This document shows, piece by piece, positions 1 through 8,328 of a stretch of DNA of 38,894 bases (the first letter of the stretch is position 1; each line of letters begins with the position of its first letter). Both the position numbers and the translations under genes were made by a program. Under the pieces are notes generated by a model, which ran no database searches, had not been told where the DNA came from, and worked only from the letters and a program-made list of their open reading frames with translations. This DNA is from an uncultured Bacteroidales bacterium (GTDB lineage: Bacteria; Bacteroidota; Bacteroidia; Bacteroidales; Paludibacteraceae), in the NCBI GenBank assembly GCA_900319995.1, contig ONQO01000025.1:1-38894 (forward strand), given 5' to 3'.

Positions 1-357
1 ACCCGTGACGGCAGTTCCGATTTTTGGACGAAAGCGGAACTGAAAAACGACAGTATTATATGGCATAAATGTGCGCCGCTAAAGGGAAAACGGCACAATG
101 CAACGGCCGTCAGCGACGGACAATACATCTATCTGTGTGGTGGCAGTTTTTACGGAGGAACTCTTACAACTGGAATTTATTACAATGATATACTTCGCTA
201 CGAAGCGGCTAAAGACGAATGGGTGCGCCTTGGTCATCTACCGGATGACGCACGCGAGAATATGATTAGCTGGGTAATAGACGGAACGCTCTATACCGGT
301 TTGGGAAACGATAAGCGCAATACTCCATGCGCACAACTATACCGTGTCCGATTATGA
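1..357 (+). CDS. Kelch-like protein, C-terminal part (5' end outside window)
   Basis: Frame 1 is open from the first base to a TGA at 355-357, giving the last 118 residues of a longer protein. The visible part holds one clear Kelch-type blade: a 'YIYLCGG' strand, then 'YYNDILRYEAAKDEWVRLGHLP', and a following partial blade ('DGTLYTGLGND'). Kelch repeats form beta-propellers used for binding, often in secreted or periplasmic proteins of Bacteroidota. The stop codon overlaps the start of the Wzi-like gene by four bases (ATGA), so the gene is probably the upstream member of the same envelope operon. Substrate and export signal cannot be judged because the N-terminus is missing. Confidence 0.7.
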   Translation, partial: TRDGSSDFWTKAELKNDSIIWHKCAPLKGKRHNATAVSDGQYIYLCGGSFYGGTLTTGIYYNDILRYEAAKDEWVRLGHLPDDARENMISWVIDGTLYTGLGNDKRNTPCAQLYRVRL

Positions 358-1853
358 GGAAAGTATTCGCGACCATAATAGTAATTGTCTGCTCCGTATC
401 CATGCAAGCATGGGATTGGTGGCCATTACCGATGGCTAAACCGGACACGTGCCGCGACAGCATTTTGTACGAAGTATCCTTTGCGGCTACTGCCGGAAGC
501 GGCAAATACAACGCTTTCTGGATGCAATCGGGCGAGCAAGGCAGCGTTTCCGCAAGCCCGTATAGTGGTTCACTTCGTACCCTTGTATGTAAGCCTGCCA
601 CACGAGCGAACAGATGGTTCGATTACGAGGCAGCGGTTGATCTCATCGGTATGGTACACTCTCGTCAGCCTTACAGCGATGCCCTGATTCCGAAAGGCCC
701 GTTCCCTGTTTATCTAGGAAACTACGGCAGTTTTATCGTCCGGCAGTTCTACGCGCACGTGCGTTTATATATTGTGGATATAGCAGCCGGCGTTATGCCT
801 GTGACGGACGGGATGGACACCCCATTAGGTTCCGGCAGTTTGATGCTTTCCCATAATGCGCCCTCCATGCCTGCACTGCGAATCGGTTTCGACCGATGGA
901 CACCAATACCGGGACTATTCGGCTACGCGGAACTGAAAGGAGGAATCGTTCATGCATGGCTGACGGATAACATCGGTGTAAGCCATTCCAAACTGCACTA
1001 CAAATGGATAGGAATGCAGTTAGGCGGGTGTTTGCCAGTTAATGTGAGTTACGAACTGCACCATGCAGCCCAATGGGGCGGTTATGATGCCGAAGGCAAT
1101 GATTTGGGGAACAACCTGAGTACCTTTAAACGCGTGTTTTTAGCACAGGCAGGCAGCGGTTCGTACAATGAATCGCATAATGCAGCAGGAAACCACACCG
1201 GCAGCCAACAAATAGCGGTGACCCTAAAAGGAGCCCAATGGAACGTAAAGTGTTATTGGCAGAATTTTTTGGAAGACAATTTCAATTTCATCGGTATGGG
1301 GCATAATCTGCCAGACGGACGATGGGGTGTAAGTGCCAATCAAAGCCAATGGCCGTTTATCCATACACTGACAATAGAATATGTGTGCACGACAGACCAG
1401 TCAGGTCCTATGCATGACCAAGACGGCATCATCTATGCAGGAAACGACACATATTATTACAATTATATATACCAACAGGGGTGGAATTACTACCTTCGCT
1501 CCTTGGGAACACCACTCATTACCTCACCGATATACAATCTGGACAGTTATACACAGACCCGAAACAGCCGTATTCAGGCATGGCATGCCGGCGTCGGAGG
1601 AGATATTTACGGGTACCAATACCTACTTATGGGGACCTATACCCGCAATTACGGCGATTATGTCCACAATGACTGGTATGATATGCAGAGTGAAAACACG
1701 GCACTGATGCTGGATGTCAGCAAACGTGTAGAGAAAGCCTGGGGTTTAGAGTTCGGAGTACGCCTGGCCGCCGACTTCGGCACACAGTGGGGCAACCAAG
1801 TGAGCGGCATGATAAGAATAAGTAAAAAAGGAATTTTAACAAGTTACAGATAA
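354..1853 (+). CDS. Capsule assembly Wzi family outer-membrane protein
   Basis: 499 residues from the ATG at 354. I chose this start over the in-frame codon at 327 because it gives a clean signal peptide (MRKVFATIIVIVCSVSMQA, then W) and an ATGA overlap with the Kelch-like gene. The mature start, 'YEVSFAATAGSGKYNAFW', is typical of Bacteroidota Wzi-like proteins, as are the length and the many aromatic, alternating strands expected of an outer-membrane beta-barrel. E. coli Wzi is a barrel lectin that anchors capsule at the cell surface; here a role in holding or exporting surface polysaccharide is inferred from family and neighbours. The downstream gene starts in the stop codon (TAATG at 1851-1855). 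Confidence 0.75.
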   Translation: MRKVFATIIVIVCSVSMQAWDWWPLPMAKPDTCRDSILYEVSFAATAGSGKYNAFWMQSGEQGSVSASPYSGSLRTLVCKPATRANRWFDYEAAVDLIGMVHSRQPYSDALIPKGPFPVYLGNYGSFIVRQFYAHVRLYIVDIAAGVMPVTDGMDTPLGSGSLMLSHNAPSMPALRIGFDRWTPIPGLFGYAELKGGIVHAWLTDNIGVSHSKLHYKWIGMQLGGCLPVNVSYELHHAAQWGGYDAEGNDLGNNLSTFKRVFLAQAGSGSYNESHNAAGNHTGSQQIAVTLKGAQWNVKCYWQNFLEDNFNFIGMGHNLPDGRWGVSANQSQWPFIHTLTIEYVCTTDQSGPMHDQDGIIYAGNDTYYYNYIYQQGWNYYLRSLGTPLITSPIYNLDSYTQTRNSRIQAWHAGVGGDIYGYQYLLMGTYTRNYGDYVHNDWYDMQSENTALMLDVSKRVEKAWGLEFGVRLAADFGTQWGNQVSGMIRISKKGILTSYR

Positions 1854-2461
1854 TGGCAAGTTTTACAGAACAAGCAAATCTAATTTTCGCACAAGCGGTG
1901 GCGGACTACCACCGTACGGACAATGTGAACGCAACCATGCCCAATCCGTATGAGGAGGGAACAATTGAATATGATTTGTACCGGAAGAACTGGATTGACA
2001 CCGTTCAATGGCATTTGGAGGACATTATCCGTGATCCCTCCATCAACCCGATAGAAGCACTCTCGCTCAAACGCCGGATTGATCATAGTAATCAAGAGAG
2101 AACGGATTTGGTAGAACGGATAGACAGTTATTTCATGGAATGTTATCGCGATGTACAGCCTCAGTTGGACGCACGGATTAACACGGAGAGCCCTGCATGG
2201 GCTATTGACAGGCTAAGTATTCTGCACGTAAAACTATGGCATATGCGGGAACAGGTGGAACGCAAAGATGTCAGCGCAGAGCAGCATGCCAAATGTACCG
2301 CAAAACTGACCGTATTGGAAGAGCAATTGAACGACATGACCATTTCAATCAGCCAGTTGTTAGCTGATTATCAAACAGGGAAACGAATCATGAAAGTCTA
2401 TCGGCAGATGAAGATGTATAACGATCCCACTTTAAATCCTGTTCTATATAGCAAAAAATGA
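1853..2461 (+). CDS. DUF4254 family protein
   Basis: 202 residues, no signal peptide, no membrane segment, rich in Glu, Gln and Arg, and predicted by eye to be almost entirely helical with coiled-coil stretches (about residues 65-180). It resembles the DUF4254 family of Bacteroidota, which is commonly found beside family 9 glycosyltransferases; that pairing is seen here. The biochemical role is unknown. The conserved-looking segment 'ESPAWAIDRLSILHVKLWHM' (about residues 117-136) is the best family handle. It overlaps the Wzi-like gene by one base (TAATG) and the glycosyltransferase by four (ATGA at 2458-2461). Coupled translation suggests it works with that enzyme, perhaps as a cytoplasmic partner. 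Confidence 0.75.
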   Translation: MASFTEQANLIFAQAVADYHRTDNVNATMPNPYEEGTIEYDLYRKNWIDTVQWHLEDIIRDPSINPIEALSLKRRIDHSNQERTDLVERIDSYFMECYRDVQPQLDARINTESPAWAIDRLSILHVKLWHMREQVERKDVSAEQHAKCTAKLTVLEEQLNDMTISISQLLADYQTGKRIMKVYRQMKMYNDPTLNPVLYSKK

Positions 2462-3390
2462 AGCGTTTGCTTGTCATACGTTTTTCGGCATTAGGCGACG
2501 TAGCGATGTTAGCACCGGTCGTCCGTGCCACTGCAGAGCAGTACCTTGATATAGAAATCACGGTACTGTCACAAAAACATATGGCAGATTTGTTTGCCAA
2601 TATGCCGCGCAATGTACTATTCCACGGCGTAGATTTGAAGTATCAGTCATTGCATGAGATAGTATCCCGTTTAGGACGCTTTGATCTGGTGGCAGATATG
2701 CACGGCGTATGGCGGTCAAGGTATATACGGATGGTCATGAGGATGCACGGGTCAAAAGTCCGCATCATTCACAAAGGACGTTTCTCTCGATTTCTTCTCA
2801 CGCATCATATAAACAACAATGCCTTGAAACATACCTCGCAGCGCTATGCAGATGTTATGCAGAGCATCGGATTACCCATATCCGTTCCTTTTATACCCGG
2901 TAGGAGTTATGGAGAGGGAATAGGAATCGCTCCTTTTGCTGCGCATCGCGGAAAGATGTATTCTCTGAAACGGATGGAGCGTGTGGTGGAATTATTAAGT
3001 CAAAGAGGAGAGAACGTAGTTCTTTTTGGAAGTAAGGAGGAAGCGAAAGTATTGGATCAGTGGGCGGAGAAATATGCGGGTGTAGAGTGCATTGCCGGTC
3101 GAAAAAGTTTGAGTGAGGAATTAGACATCATGCGCGGTTTGCGTGTTATGGTAAGTATGGACTCAGCGAACATGCATCTGGCATCGCTGGTCGGCACGCG
3201 CGTTTTATCCATATGGGGTGCGACTCATCCAAAAGCCGGTTTTTTAGGTATCGGTCAAGATGAAAACGACTGTATCCAGCGACATATGAATTGCCGTCCG
3301 TGCTCTATATACGGCTCAAAGAACTGCAAATACGGTGATTACCGATGCTTAGATATCGCACCGGAAGAAATAGTAAAACAATTAGCATGA
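2458..3390 (+). CDS. Glycosyltransferase family 9 (ADP-heptose:LPS heptosyltransferase-like)
   Basis: 310 residues. The N-terminus 'MKRLLVIRFSALGDVAMLAP' is the hallmark of GT9 enzymes (WaaC/WaaF/RfaF type), and the C-terminal half has the matching sugar-nucleotide site, 'SMDSANMHLASLVGTRVLSI' followed by 'WGATHP' (about residues 226-251). GT9 proteins are GT-B fold cytoplasmic enzymes that add heptose or related sugars to the growing LPS core. A cysteine cluster near the end (CRPCS...CKYGDYRC) is also common in Bacteroidota members. The acceptor and the donor sugar cannot be told from sequence. The gene overlaps both neighbours by ATGA and is followed by an LPS kinase, which fits inner-core assembly. 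Confidence 0.85.
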   Translation: MKRLLVIRFSALGDVAMLAPVVRATAEQYLDIEITVLSQKHMADLFANMPRNVLFHGVDLKYQSLHEIVSRLGRFDLVADMHGVWRSRYIRMVMRMHGSKVRIIHKGRFSRFLLTHHINNNALKHTSQRYADVMQSIGLPISVPFIPGRSYGEGIGIAPFAAHRGKMYSLKRMERVVELLSQRGENVVLFGSKEEAKVLDQWAEKYAGVECIAGRKSLSEELDIMRGLRVMVSMDSANMHLASLVGTRVLSIWGATHPKAGFLGIGQDENDCIQRHMNCRPCSIYGSKNCKYGDYRCLDIAPEEIVKQLA

Positions 3391-4163
3391 TACTTCTAAA
3401 TCCCACATATGCGTTTTTGCGTCCTTCACTCCTCCATCCGGAACAGTTAATTGACCATGGGAAGCCCATTCATCGAGGGCGTAACGAATTATATGTAACA
3501 GAGATAGAAGGTGTGCGTCTGTGTATCAAGAAGTACGGAACACCAAACTTGTTCCAACAGTTCGTTTATCGCTATTTCCGCAAGCCCAAAGGGACCCGCG
3601 CATGGCAAAATACCATCATGCTCCGCGAGGCGGGATTCGGTTCACCGGAACCGGTGGCATACATTCAAAACGATTCGCTCGCAGGTATTGACGATTGTTA
3701 TTATATCTGCCTATATGTAGAAGGCAGAACACTTTACCACTGGGGAGACAGCAAAACAATAGACATCTGCAGAGAGATTGAACGATTTGCATGTTTTGCA
3801 GCAAAGTTGCATGAAGCAGGGCTGATGATGAGTGATTTCACACCGGGGAATATCTTACAAACGAAAGAAGGATTCGTACTTGTAGATACCAACCGCATGC
3901 GCAAGGGATTCGTGTCCGTTGAACGCGGTCTAATGAACATGGCAGGTCTCTGGATGCAACCGGAAACAGCGGCGATACTGGCACGTTTGTATGCACAGGA
4001 ACGAGGAGCATTACCAATTCCATCGTACGAATCACTCTATGCAAAATACCGGAAACTTTTCTGGTGCCGGTTTGCACGCCGACATGGTCTAGGGGACAAC
4101 ATTACTCACCGAGATCTGGACGGTAGCGAATATACCTATCATTTTAACAGCGTTATACAATGA
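3387..4163 (+). CDS. LPS core kinase (Kdo/WaaP family)
   Basis: 258 residues from the ATG at 3387, which overlaps the previous stop (ATGA); the upstream in-frame codon at 3345 lies inside the glycosyltransferase and was rejected. Kinase-like features are visible: a probable ATP-binding lysine in 'CIKKYG' (near residue 48), the catalytic loop 'SDFTPGNIL' (Asp near 150, Asn near 154), and a metal-binding Asp in 'VDTNRM' (near 167) in place of DFG. This order matches the Kdo kinase/WaaP/InaA group, which phosphorylates Kdo or heptose in the LPS inner core on the cytoplasmic face. The position after a GT9 enzyme agrees. Which sugar is phosphorylated is not known. Confidence 0.8.
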   Translation: MILLNPTYAFLRPSLLHPEQLIDHGKPIHRGRNELYVTEIEGVRLCIKKYGTPNLFQQFVYRYFRKPKGTRAWQNTIMLREAGFGSPEPVAYIQNDSLAGIDDCYYICLYVEGRTLYHWGDSKTIDICREIERFACFAAKLHEAGLMMSDFTPGNILQTKEGFVLVDTNRMRKGFVSVERGLMNMAGLWMQPETAAILARLYAQERGALPIPSYESLYAKYRKLFWCRFARRHGLGDNITHRDLDGSEYTYHFNSVIQ

Positions 4164-5206
4164 AACGATATTTGCTTTTTGCATCACATAGTTACGCGTT
4201 TGCGATCCTGCGACCAATAGCAGAAGCCATCGTCCGCCGCGGCGACGAGGCGGCATGGTGGATCGAGTATAGTTGTCCTGATTTGCGCAAAGAGGGGGAG
4301 AAACGACTATATAATCTGAAAGAAGTGAATGCTTTTGCTCCACTTGCCGTAATCGCTCCCGGAAACTGGGTGTATCCTTTCTTTCCCGGAATCAAAGTAG
4401 AGGTCTTTCACGGCTATCCCATGCGCAAGCGAATAGAGGCCGTTGATGATCATTTTACGCTACGCGGTTGGTGGGATATTTACTGCACACAGGGTCCGAG
4501 CAGTACACCATTTTTCACAGAGTTGGCCAAAGAGAATGGGTATTTCTGTGTGTATGAGACAGGTTGGTGCAAAGCAGATACGTTTTTCTCCAAGCGAGAA
4601 ACGGAAGCTGTCCGTAAACGACCCTGCATACTATATTCGCCCACTTTCAGCAAAGGCATTTCATCCGCGTGGATTATGCCCAAAGAGATTGAGCGGCTGG
4701 CAGAGGAATGCAATTGGGATTGGATTATCACACTCCACCCATTATTAATGGAAGATAAAGAACTAGTGCAGCAATACGAGACACTGGCTGAACGACATGC
4801 AAACGTGCAGTTCTTGCGGATTAACGAAGGAATCCAGACATTCCGGCTATCAGATGTACTGCTATGTGACAGCAGCAGTCTCATCGTCGAGTATCTGATG
4901 ACGAATAAGCCTGTTGTGACACTTAGGAACACACATCCGGGAGAGTATCTGATAAACATACAAACACCGGAAGAAATAAGAGAGGCAATAGAAAAAGCGC
5001 TGACGCATCCTGAACGACTGATGCAGGCTATAGAGAAATACACCGCATATCATGAGGCGCATCGCGATGGTCATAACTCGGAACGAGTGCTGAATGCTAT
5101 TGATGATTTCATGGCGAATCACAAGAACCAAATGCGTCATAAGCCACTGAATTTGTGGAGAAAAGCACAAATGATAATTCGTTATTTAAAGAGCCGCCGA
5201 TGCTAG
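4160..5206 (+). CDS. CDP-glycerol glycerophosphotransferase-like protein
   Basis: 348 residues, starting in an ATGA overlap. It resembles the catalytic (C-terminal) half of TagF/TagB enzymes: 'VFHGYPMRKR' corresponds to the HG(T/Y)P(L/M)K motif, 'ILYSPTFSKG' (about 154-163) to the central loop, and 'LSDVLLCDSSSLIVEYLMTN' to the 'D..SS..DYL..NKP' CDP-binding motif. TagF-type enzymes transfer glycerol-phosphate from CDP-glycerol in teichoic acid synthesis. In a Gram-negative LPS operon the likely role is adding a phosphoglycerol or similar phospho-alcohol to LPS or a surface glycan; this is inference. No cytidylyltransferase for CDP-glycerol lies in the window. It overlaps the next gene by seven bases. 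Confidence 0.75.
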   Translation: MKRYLLFASHSYAFAILRPIAEAIVRRGDEAAWWIEYSCPDLRKEGEKRLYNLKEVNAFAPLAVIAPGNWVYPFFPGIKVEVFHGYPMRKRIEAVDDHFTLRGWWDIYCTQGPSSTPFFTELAKENGYFCVYETGWCKADTFFSKRETEAVRKRPCILYSPTFSKGISSAWIMPKEIERLAEECNWDWIITLHPLLMEDKELVQQYETLAERHANVQFLRINEGIQTFRLSDVLLCDSSSLIVEYLMTNKPVVTLRNTHPGEYLINIQTPEEIREAIEKALTHPERLMQAIEKYTAYHEAHRDGHNSERVLNAIDDFMANHKNQMRHKPLNLWRKAQMIIRYLKSRRC

Positions 5207-6516
5207 ACATTATACTGACCATATTTGGTATATGCATATATATCCCGTTTTTGGTGCAACTCTTCCACACACACTGGGAGAAGGACAAATTGTTGCATCA
5301 ACTGACGGTCGCACTTGTATCGCTGGAATTGACGGCGCTTTTTCATGTTCCATCCGTAATGTATATCGCCACAGTACTTTTGATTACCGTCTTTGCGGTG
5401 TATGTAATCGTCAAGAGACCGACATTCAGATGGACTCCAATTCTCATCATTTCTATTCTATACGGACTTTGGTTTGCCATTTCCCTCTTTTGGTCAGCCA
5501 TACCGCTTCGAGGAGCACGGTTTTTATTGGATTATAGTTTGCCCCTCATTGCTTTTGCGTTTCTATCAAGTATATGGAGTATTTCGAAAGAGGACATACA
5601 GCAATGCTTTCGGACGTTCGGTTATGCAGGACTGGTTTTCATCGGTCTGTCACTGCTATCTTGGGGATGCACATGCGCCGAACTCAATATTTTGCCATGG
5701 GAATGGAAAATTTTCGGCAAGTCATACATCAACGGAGAGAATGCATACCGCTGGATTTTCCGTTTCAATGGAGGGATATGGGGTTATACCCATCCTTCGT
5801 ATAATCTCCTGCCTCTTTTCGCTGCCACTTGCGGAGTTATGAAACTATGCAAAAAGCATGTAATACAACCATATATCAGTTGGCTGCTATGGGGAGGCGC
5901 GACTATGCTGACACTGCTTTCACAATCAAGAATGGGCATTGTGTATGCCGCCATTATTTTGATGGCTGGAATTGTCTATTGGCTTCCTTCCAAACGTCTC
6001 CAATTGTCCGCTGCATGTGTCTTTCTTCTCATCGGAGTTGCCTTGTTGTGGGGAACGTGGGATAAATGGCCACAGTACGACACGAATCATAACCGTCAGA
6101 AGTTATACGATGTTACATGGCGTTATATCCAGAACAAACCTTTACAGGGAGCAGGAGCAGGAGCGCTCAACCCGATAGAAATTTGCCATACAACAGGCGA
6201 ATTGTACTGGCCACATGTGGGCTACATTGACCCTCAGCGAGAGGTAACTGACTGGCAATGGAAAGTACATATGCTTCCGCATAACCAATTCATGGCTGAC
6301 GCGGCACATGCAGGTATCATCGCCGCTATACTTTCACTGCTGATGTATGCGTGTGTCGCTGTGCGATGTGTACGGATACATAGTTACTGGGGGGGAGTGA
6401 TGATGCTGATTTTCACCTTGTTCTCTTTTTTGGAACCACCTTTATATATTGGGAAAGGGCTGTATTTATTCTGCTGCATGATATGCTTGCTATATACAGA
6501 AAAGACCATTTCATAG
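5200..6516 (+). CDS. O-antigen ligase/polymerase (Wzy/WaaL-like) membrane protein
   Basis: 438 residues from ATG 5200; a GTG at 5155 is possible but would overlap the preceding gene by 52 bases and put a polar tail before the first membrane helix. About ten to twelve hydrophobic segments are visible, with a larger extracytoplasmic loop (about residues 295-360) containing 'LQGAGAGALNP' and ending in 'MLPHNQFMADAAHAGII', the His-Asn pattern of the Wzy_C/O-antigen ligase family. Such proteins join polymerised or single O-units to lipid A-core, or polymerise the units, on the periplasmic side. Ligase and polymerase cannot be told apart by motif. It is the last gene of the plus-strand operon, and its TAG overlaps the stop of the convergent gene. 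Confidence 0.8.
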   Translation: MLDIILTIFGICIYIPFLVQLFHTHWEKDKLLHQLTVALVSLELTALFHVPSVMYIATVLLITVFAVYVIVKRPTFRWTPILIISILYGLWFAISLFWSAIPLRGARFLLDYSLPLIAFAFLSSIWSISKEDIQQCFRTFGYAGLVFIGLSLLSWGCTCAELNILPWEWKIFGKSYINGENAYRWIFRFNGGIWGYTHPSYNLLPLFAATCGVMKLCKKHVIQPYISWLLWGGATMLTLLSQSRMGIVYAAIILMAGIVYWLPSKRLQLSAACVFLLIGVALLWGTWDKWPQYDTNHNRQKLYDVTWRYIQNKPLQGAGAGALNPIEICHTTGELYWPHVGYIDPQREVTDWQWKVHMLPHNQFMADAAHAGIIAAILSLLMYACVAVRCVRIHSYWGGVMMLIFTLFSFLEPPLYIGKGLYLFCCMICLLYTEKTIS

Positions 6517-8304
6517 CGTTTCTATAACCTCCATGACGCGCTGAACGAATGCACGCGCGTATGCTTCCCATTTCGGATTATCTCCCATGATATGTTTGTT
6601 AACTTTAGCGTCTATGACGATGCTATCCTGCGCTGTAAGCAAGGCAAAGCCGTCATTGAAACTATAAAATGCGAAAGGAACGGAAGCGGAGTCCAGCACA
6701 TTCTTACCGAACTGGTATTCCGAATAGTCTATCTGCATCTGCGCTAAAAGCGTTGGTACAAGGTCAATCTGCGAACACCGTTTCCCTATTTCACAGGGTT
6801 TTCCGACTGCTCCGCCTGACCATATCATCGGAATCGAATAACGGCGCGGCTCGTAGTTCTGTGTTCCTGCAGGATATGGATAACCATGGTCGGCAACTAG
6901 CACCAAGAGCGTGTTTTCCCATGCAGGAGACTGACACAACGAGTCCACAAATGCTCCAAGACAGCTATCTGTATATGCCACAGAATTGAGAAAAGGGTTT
7001 TCAAAACGTTTTGTTGCAGGCACTTCAAAAGGCTCGTGACTGCTGAGACTCAGAATAACGTCCAGTGTATGGCAAGTATCTGCCTCTCGGGCACAAATCT
7101 CTTCCGCTGCCCGGCGGAATAACAGATGATCATGCACTCCCCATTTGGAAAGACGTTGCGATACAGGGAACGAATGGTCGCTCACGCGGTCAGCAAAACC
7201 TCCACTGACAAGGTACGAACGCATACTCGTAAAATCTTCATCCCCACCATACCAGAATTTGAGTTGATAGCCTTCCTTCGCCAAGGTTCTTCCTAATTGA
7301 GGTAGATGCTGAGACTTGGTAGGAGAGGTCATCAGCGACGAGGTCGGTTGCCCGGGGAATCCGCTCAGCACCGCCACTACACCTCTGTCTGTCCGGTAAC
7401 TGGACGCATATGCATCGGAGAAGAATACACCCTCTGCCGCTAAACGTTGTATGTTAGGCATTGCCTCTATTGCATTGGAGGAAAAACTTTCTAAAATAAG
7501 CAGTATGATATTTGGCCTCGGTGTCGTCAACAGAGACGGATAAACACCACTTTTATTCGGCAAGAGGTCGGACACAAGTTGCAGAGCCTCATCTGTTGGC
7601 ATGTATGTATAACGCTGTGTATCAAACGAACATCCACCGAGGGATTCCATAAGGTTAAATACCGGATTGATAGCCGCCATATTCAGCATCTGTCGGTCAG
7701 AAAAATAGACGCGACCGGTATTCATAGTTGAGGTAGTCAAGCTTCCTCTTATCGGCAGGAAAAGCAAAGCTGTTACCAGAAAAAGTTCTATAGTGTAAGC
7801 AACTCTAAGACGGTTTTTTGCAGGTAATTGGATTTCTATTCTGCCCTCTATGCGGCGATATAGTAAGAACCATACGGTGCATGATCCCAACCAAAGCAAC
7901 ACCGCTGACAACCAGACCCACCATTGAGCACACGCCAAAACCTCTATCGGGGAAGCCAGAAACGCAAAGACTGTGCGATCCAAATGAAAGCCCCAATAAG
8001 GAAAAACGCCCGTATCTCCAATAAAGACCAACAAAGCAACCAATAGTACAAGCGCCGTGTAAACGTTAGCCACATATGACCAGACACGCGAAGGACGGAT
8101 ACAATAACCTACTAACAGCAAGCCGAACATTGCCGTAATATAAGATGCCGTACTGATATCCAAAGGCAACGCATGCCATATTACGCGAAACCAATCCTGC
8201 CAATATAATTCTCCCATCTGCGACAAATTAGCGAGCATGAAAAGCGGTTTCTGTATTACAAAGAACAGAATCCAAAAGAGATAATATTTGAAGAACGCGC
8301 GCAT
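6511..8304 (-). CDS. LTA synthase-like sulfatase-fold phosphotransferase
   Basis: 597 residues. The first 190 residues hold about five membrane helices; the rest is an extracytoplasmic alkaline-phosphatase/sulfatase-fold domain. Visible key sites are the metal-binding Glu in 'LLILESFSS' (Glu near 272), the likely nucleophile Thr in 'SSYRTDRG' (near 305), 'SSHEPFEVP', and 'LVADHGYPYP'. This is the architecture of LtaS-type enzymes, which move phosphoglycerol from phosphatidylglycerol, and of related phosphoethanolamine transferases. In Gram-negatives the product is not lipoteichoic acid; modification of LPS, glycans or lipids is a fair inference, and the convergent CDP-glycerol-type enzyme makes phosphoglycerol chemistry attractive. 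It lies 24 nt after the receptor-like gene and probably shares its transcript. Confidence 0.8.
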   Translation of the reverse strand: MRAFFKYYLFWILFFVIQKPLFMLANLSQMGELYWQDWFRVIWHALPLDISTASYITAMFGLLLVGYCIRPSRVWSYVANVYTALVLLVALLVFIGDTGVFPYWGFHLDRTVFAFLASPIEVLACAQWWVWLSAVLLWLGSCTVWFLLYRRIEGRIEIQLPAKNRLRVAYTIELFLVTALLFLPIRGSLTTSTMNTGRVYFSDRQMLNMAAINPVFNLMESLGGCSFDTQRYTYMPTDEALQLVSDLLPNKSGVYPSLLTTPRPNIILLILESFSSNAIEAMPNIQRLAAEGVFFSDAYASSYRTDRGVVAVLSGFPGQPTSSLMTSPTKSQHLPQLGRTLAKEGYQLKFWYGGDEDFTSMRSYLVSGGFADRVSDHSFPVSQRLSKWGVHDHLLFRRAAEEICAREADTCHTLDVILSLSSHEPFEVPATKRFENPFLNSVAYTDSCLGAFVDSLCQSPAWENTLLVLVADHGYPYPAGTQNYEPRRYSIPMIWSGGAVGKPCEIGKRCSQIDLVPTLLAQMQIDYSEYQFGKNVLDSASVPFAFYSFNDGFALLTAQDSIVIDAKVNKHIMGDNPKWEAYARAFVQRVMEVIETL

Positions 8305-8328
8305 TCGAAAATTTGTTGATTAGAAGAT

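Noticed and set aside
5155-5199. GTG start for the O-antigen ligase gene
   Set aside because: It would overlap the previous gene by 52 bases and add a polar tail before the first membrane helix; ATG 5200 fits the pattern of short overlaps in the operon.
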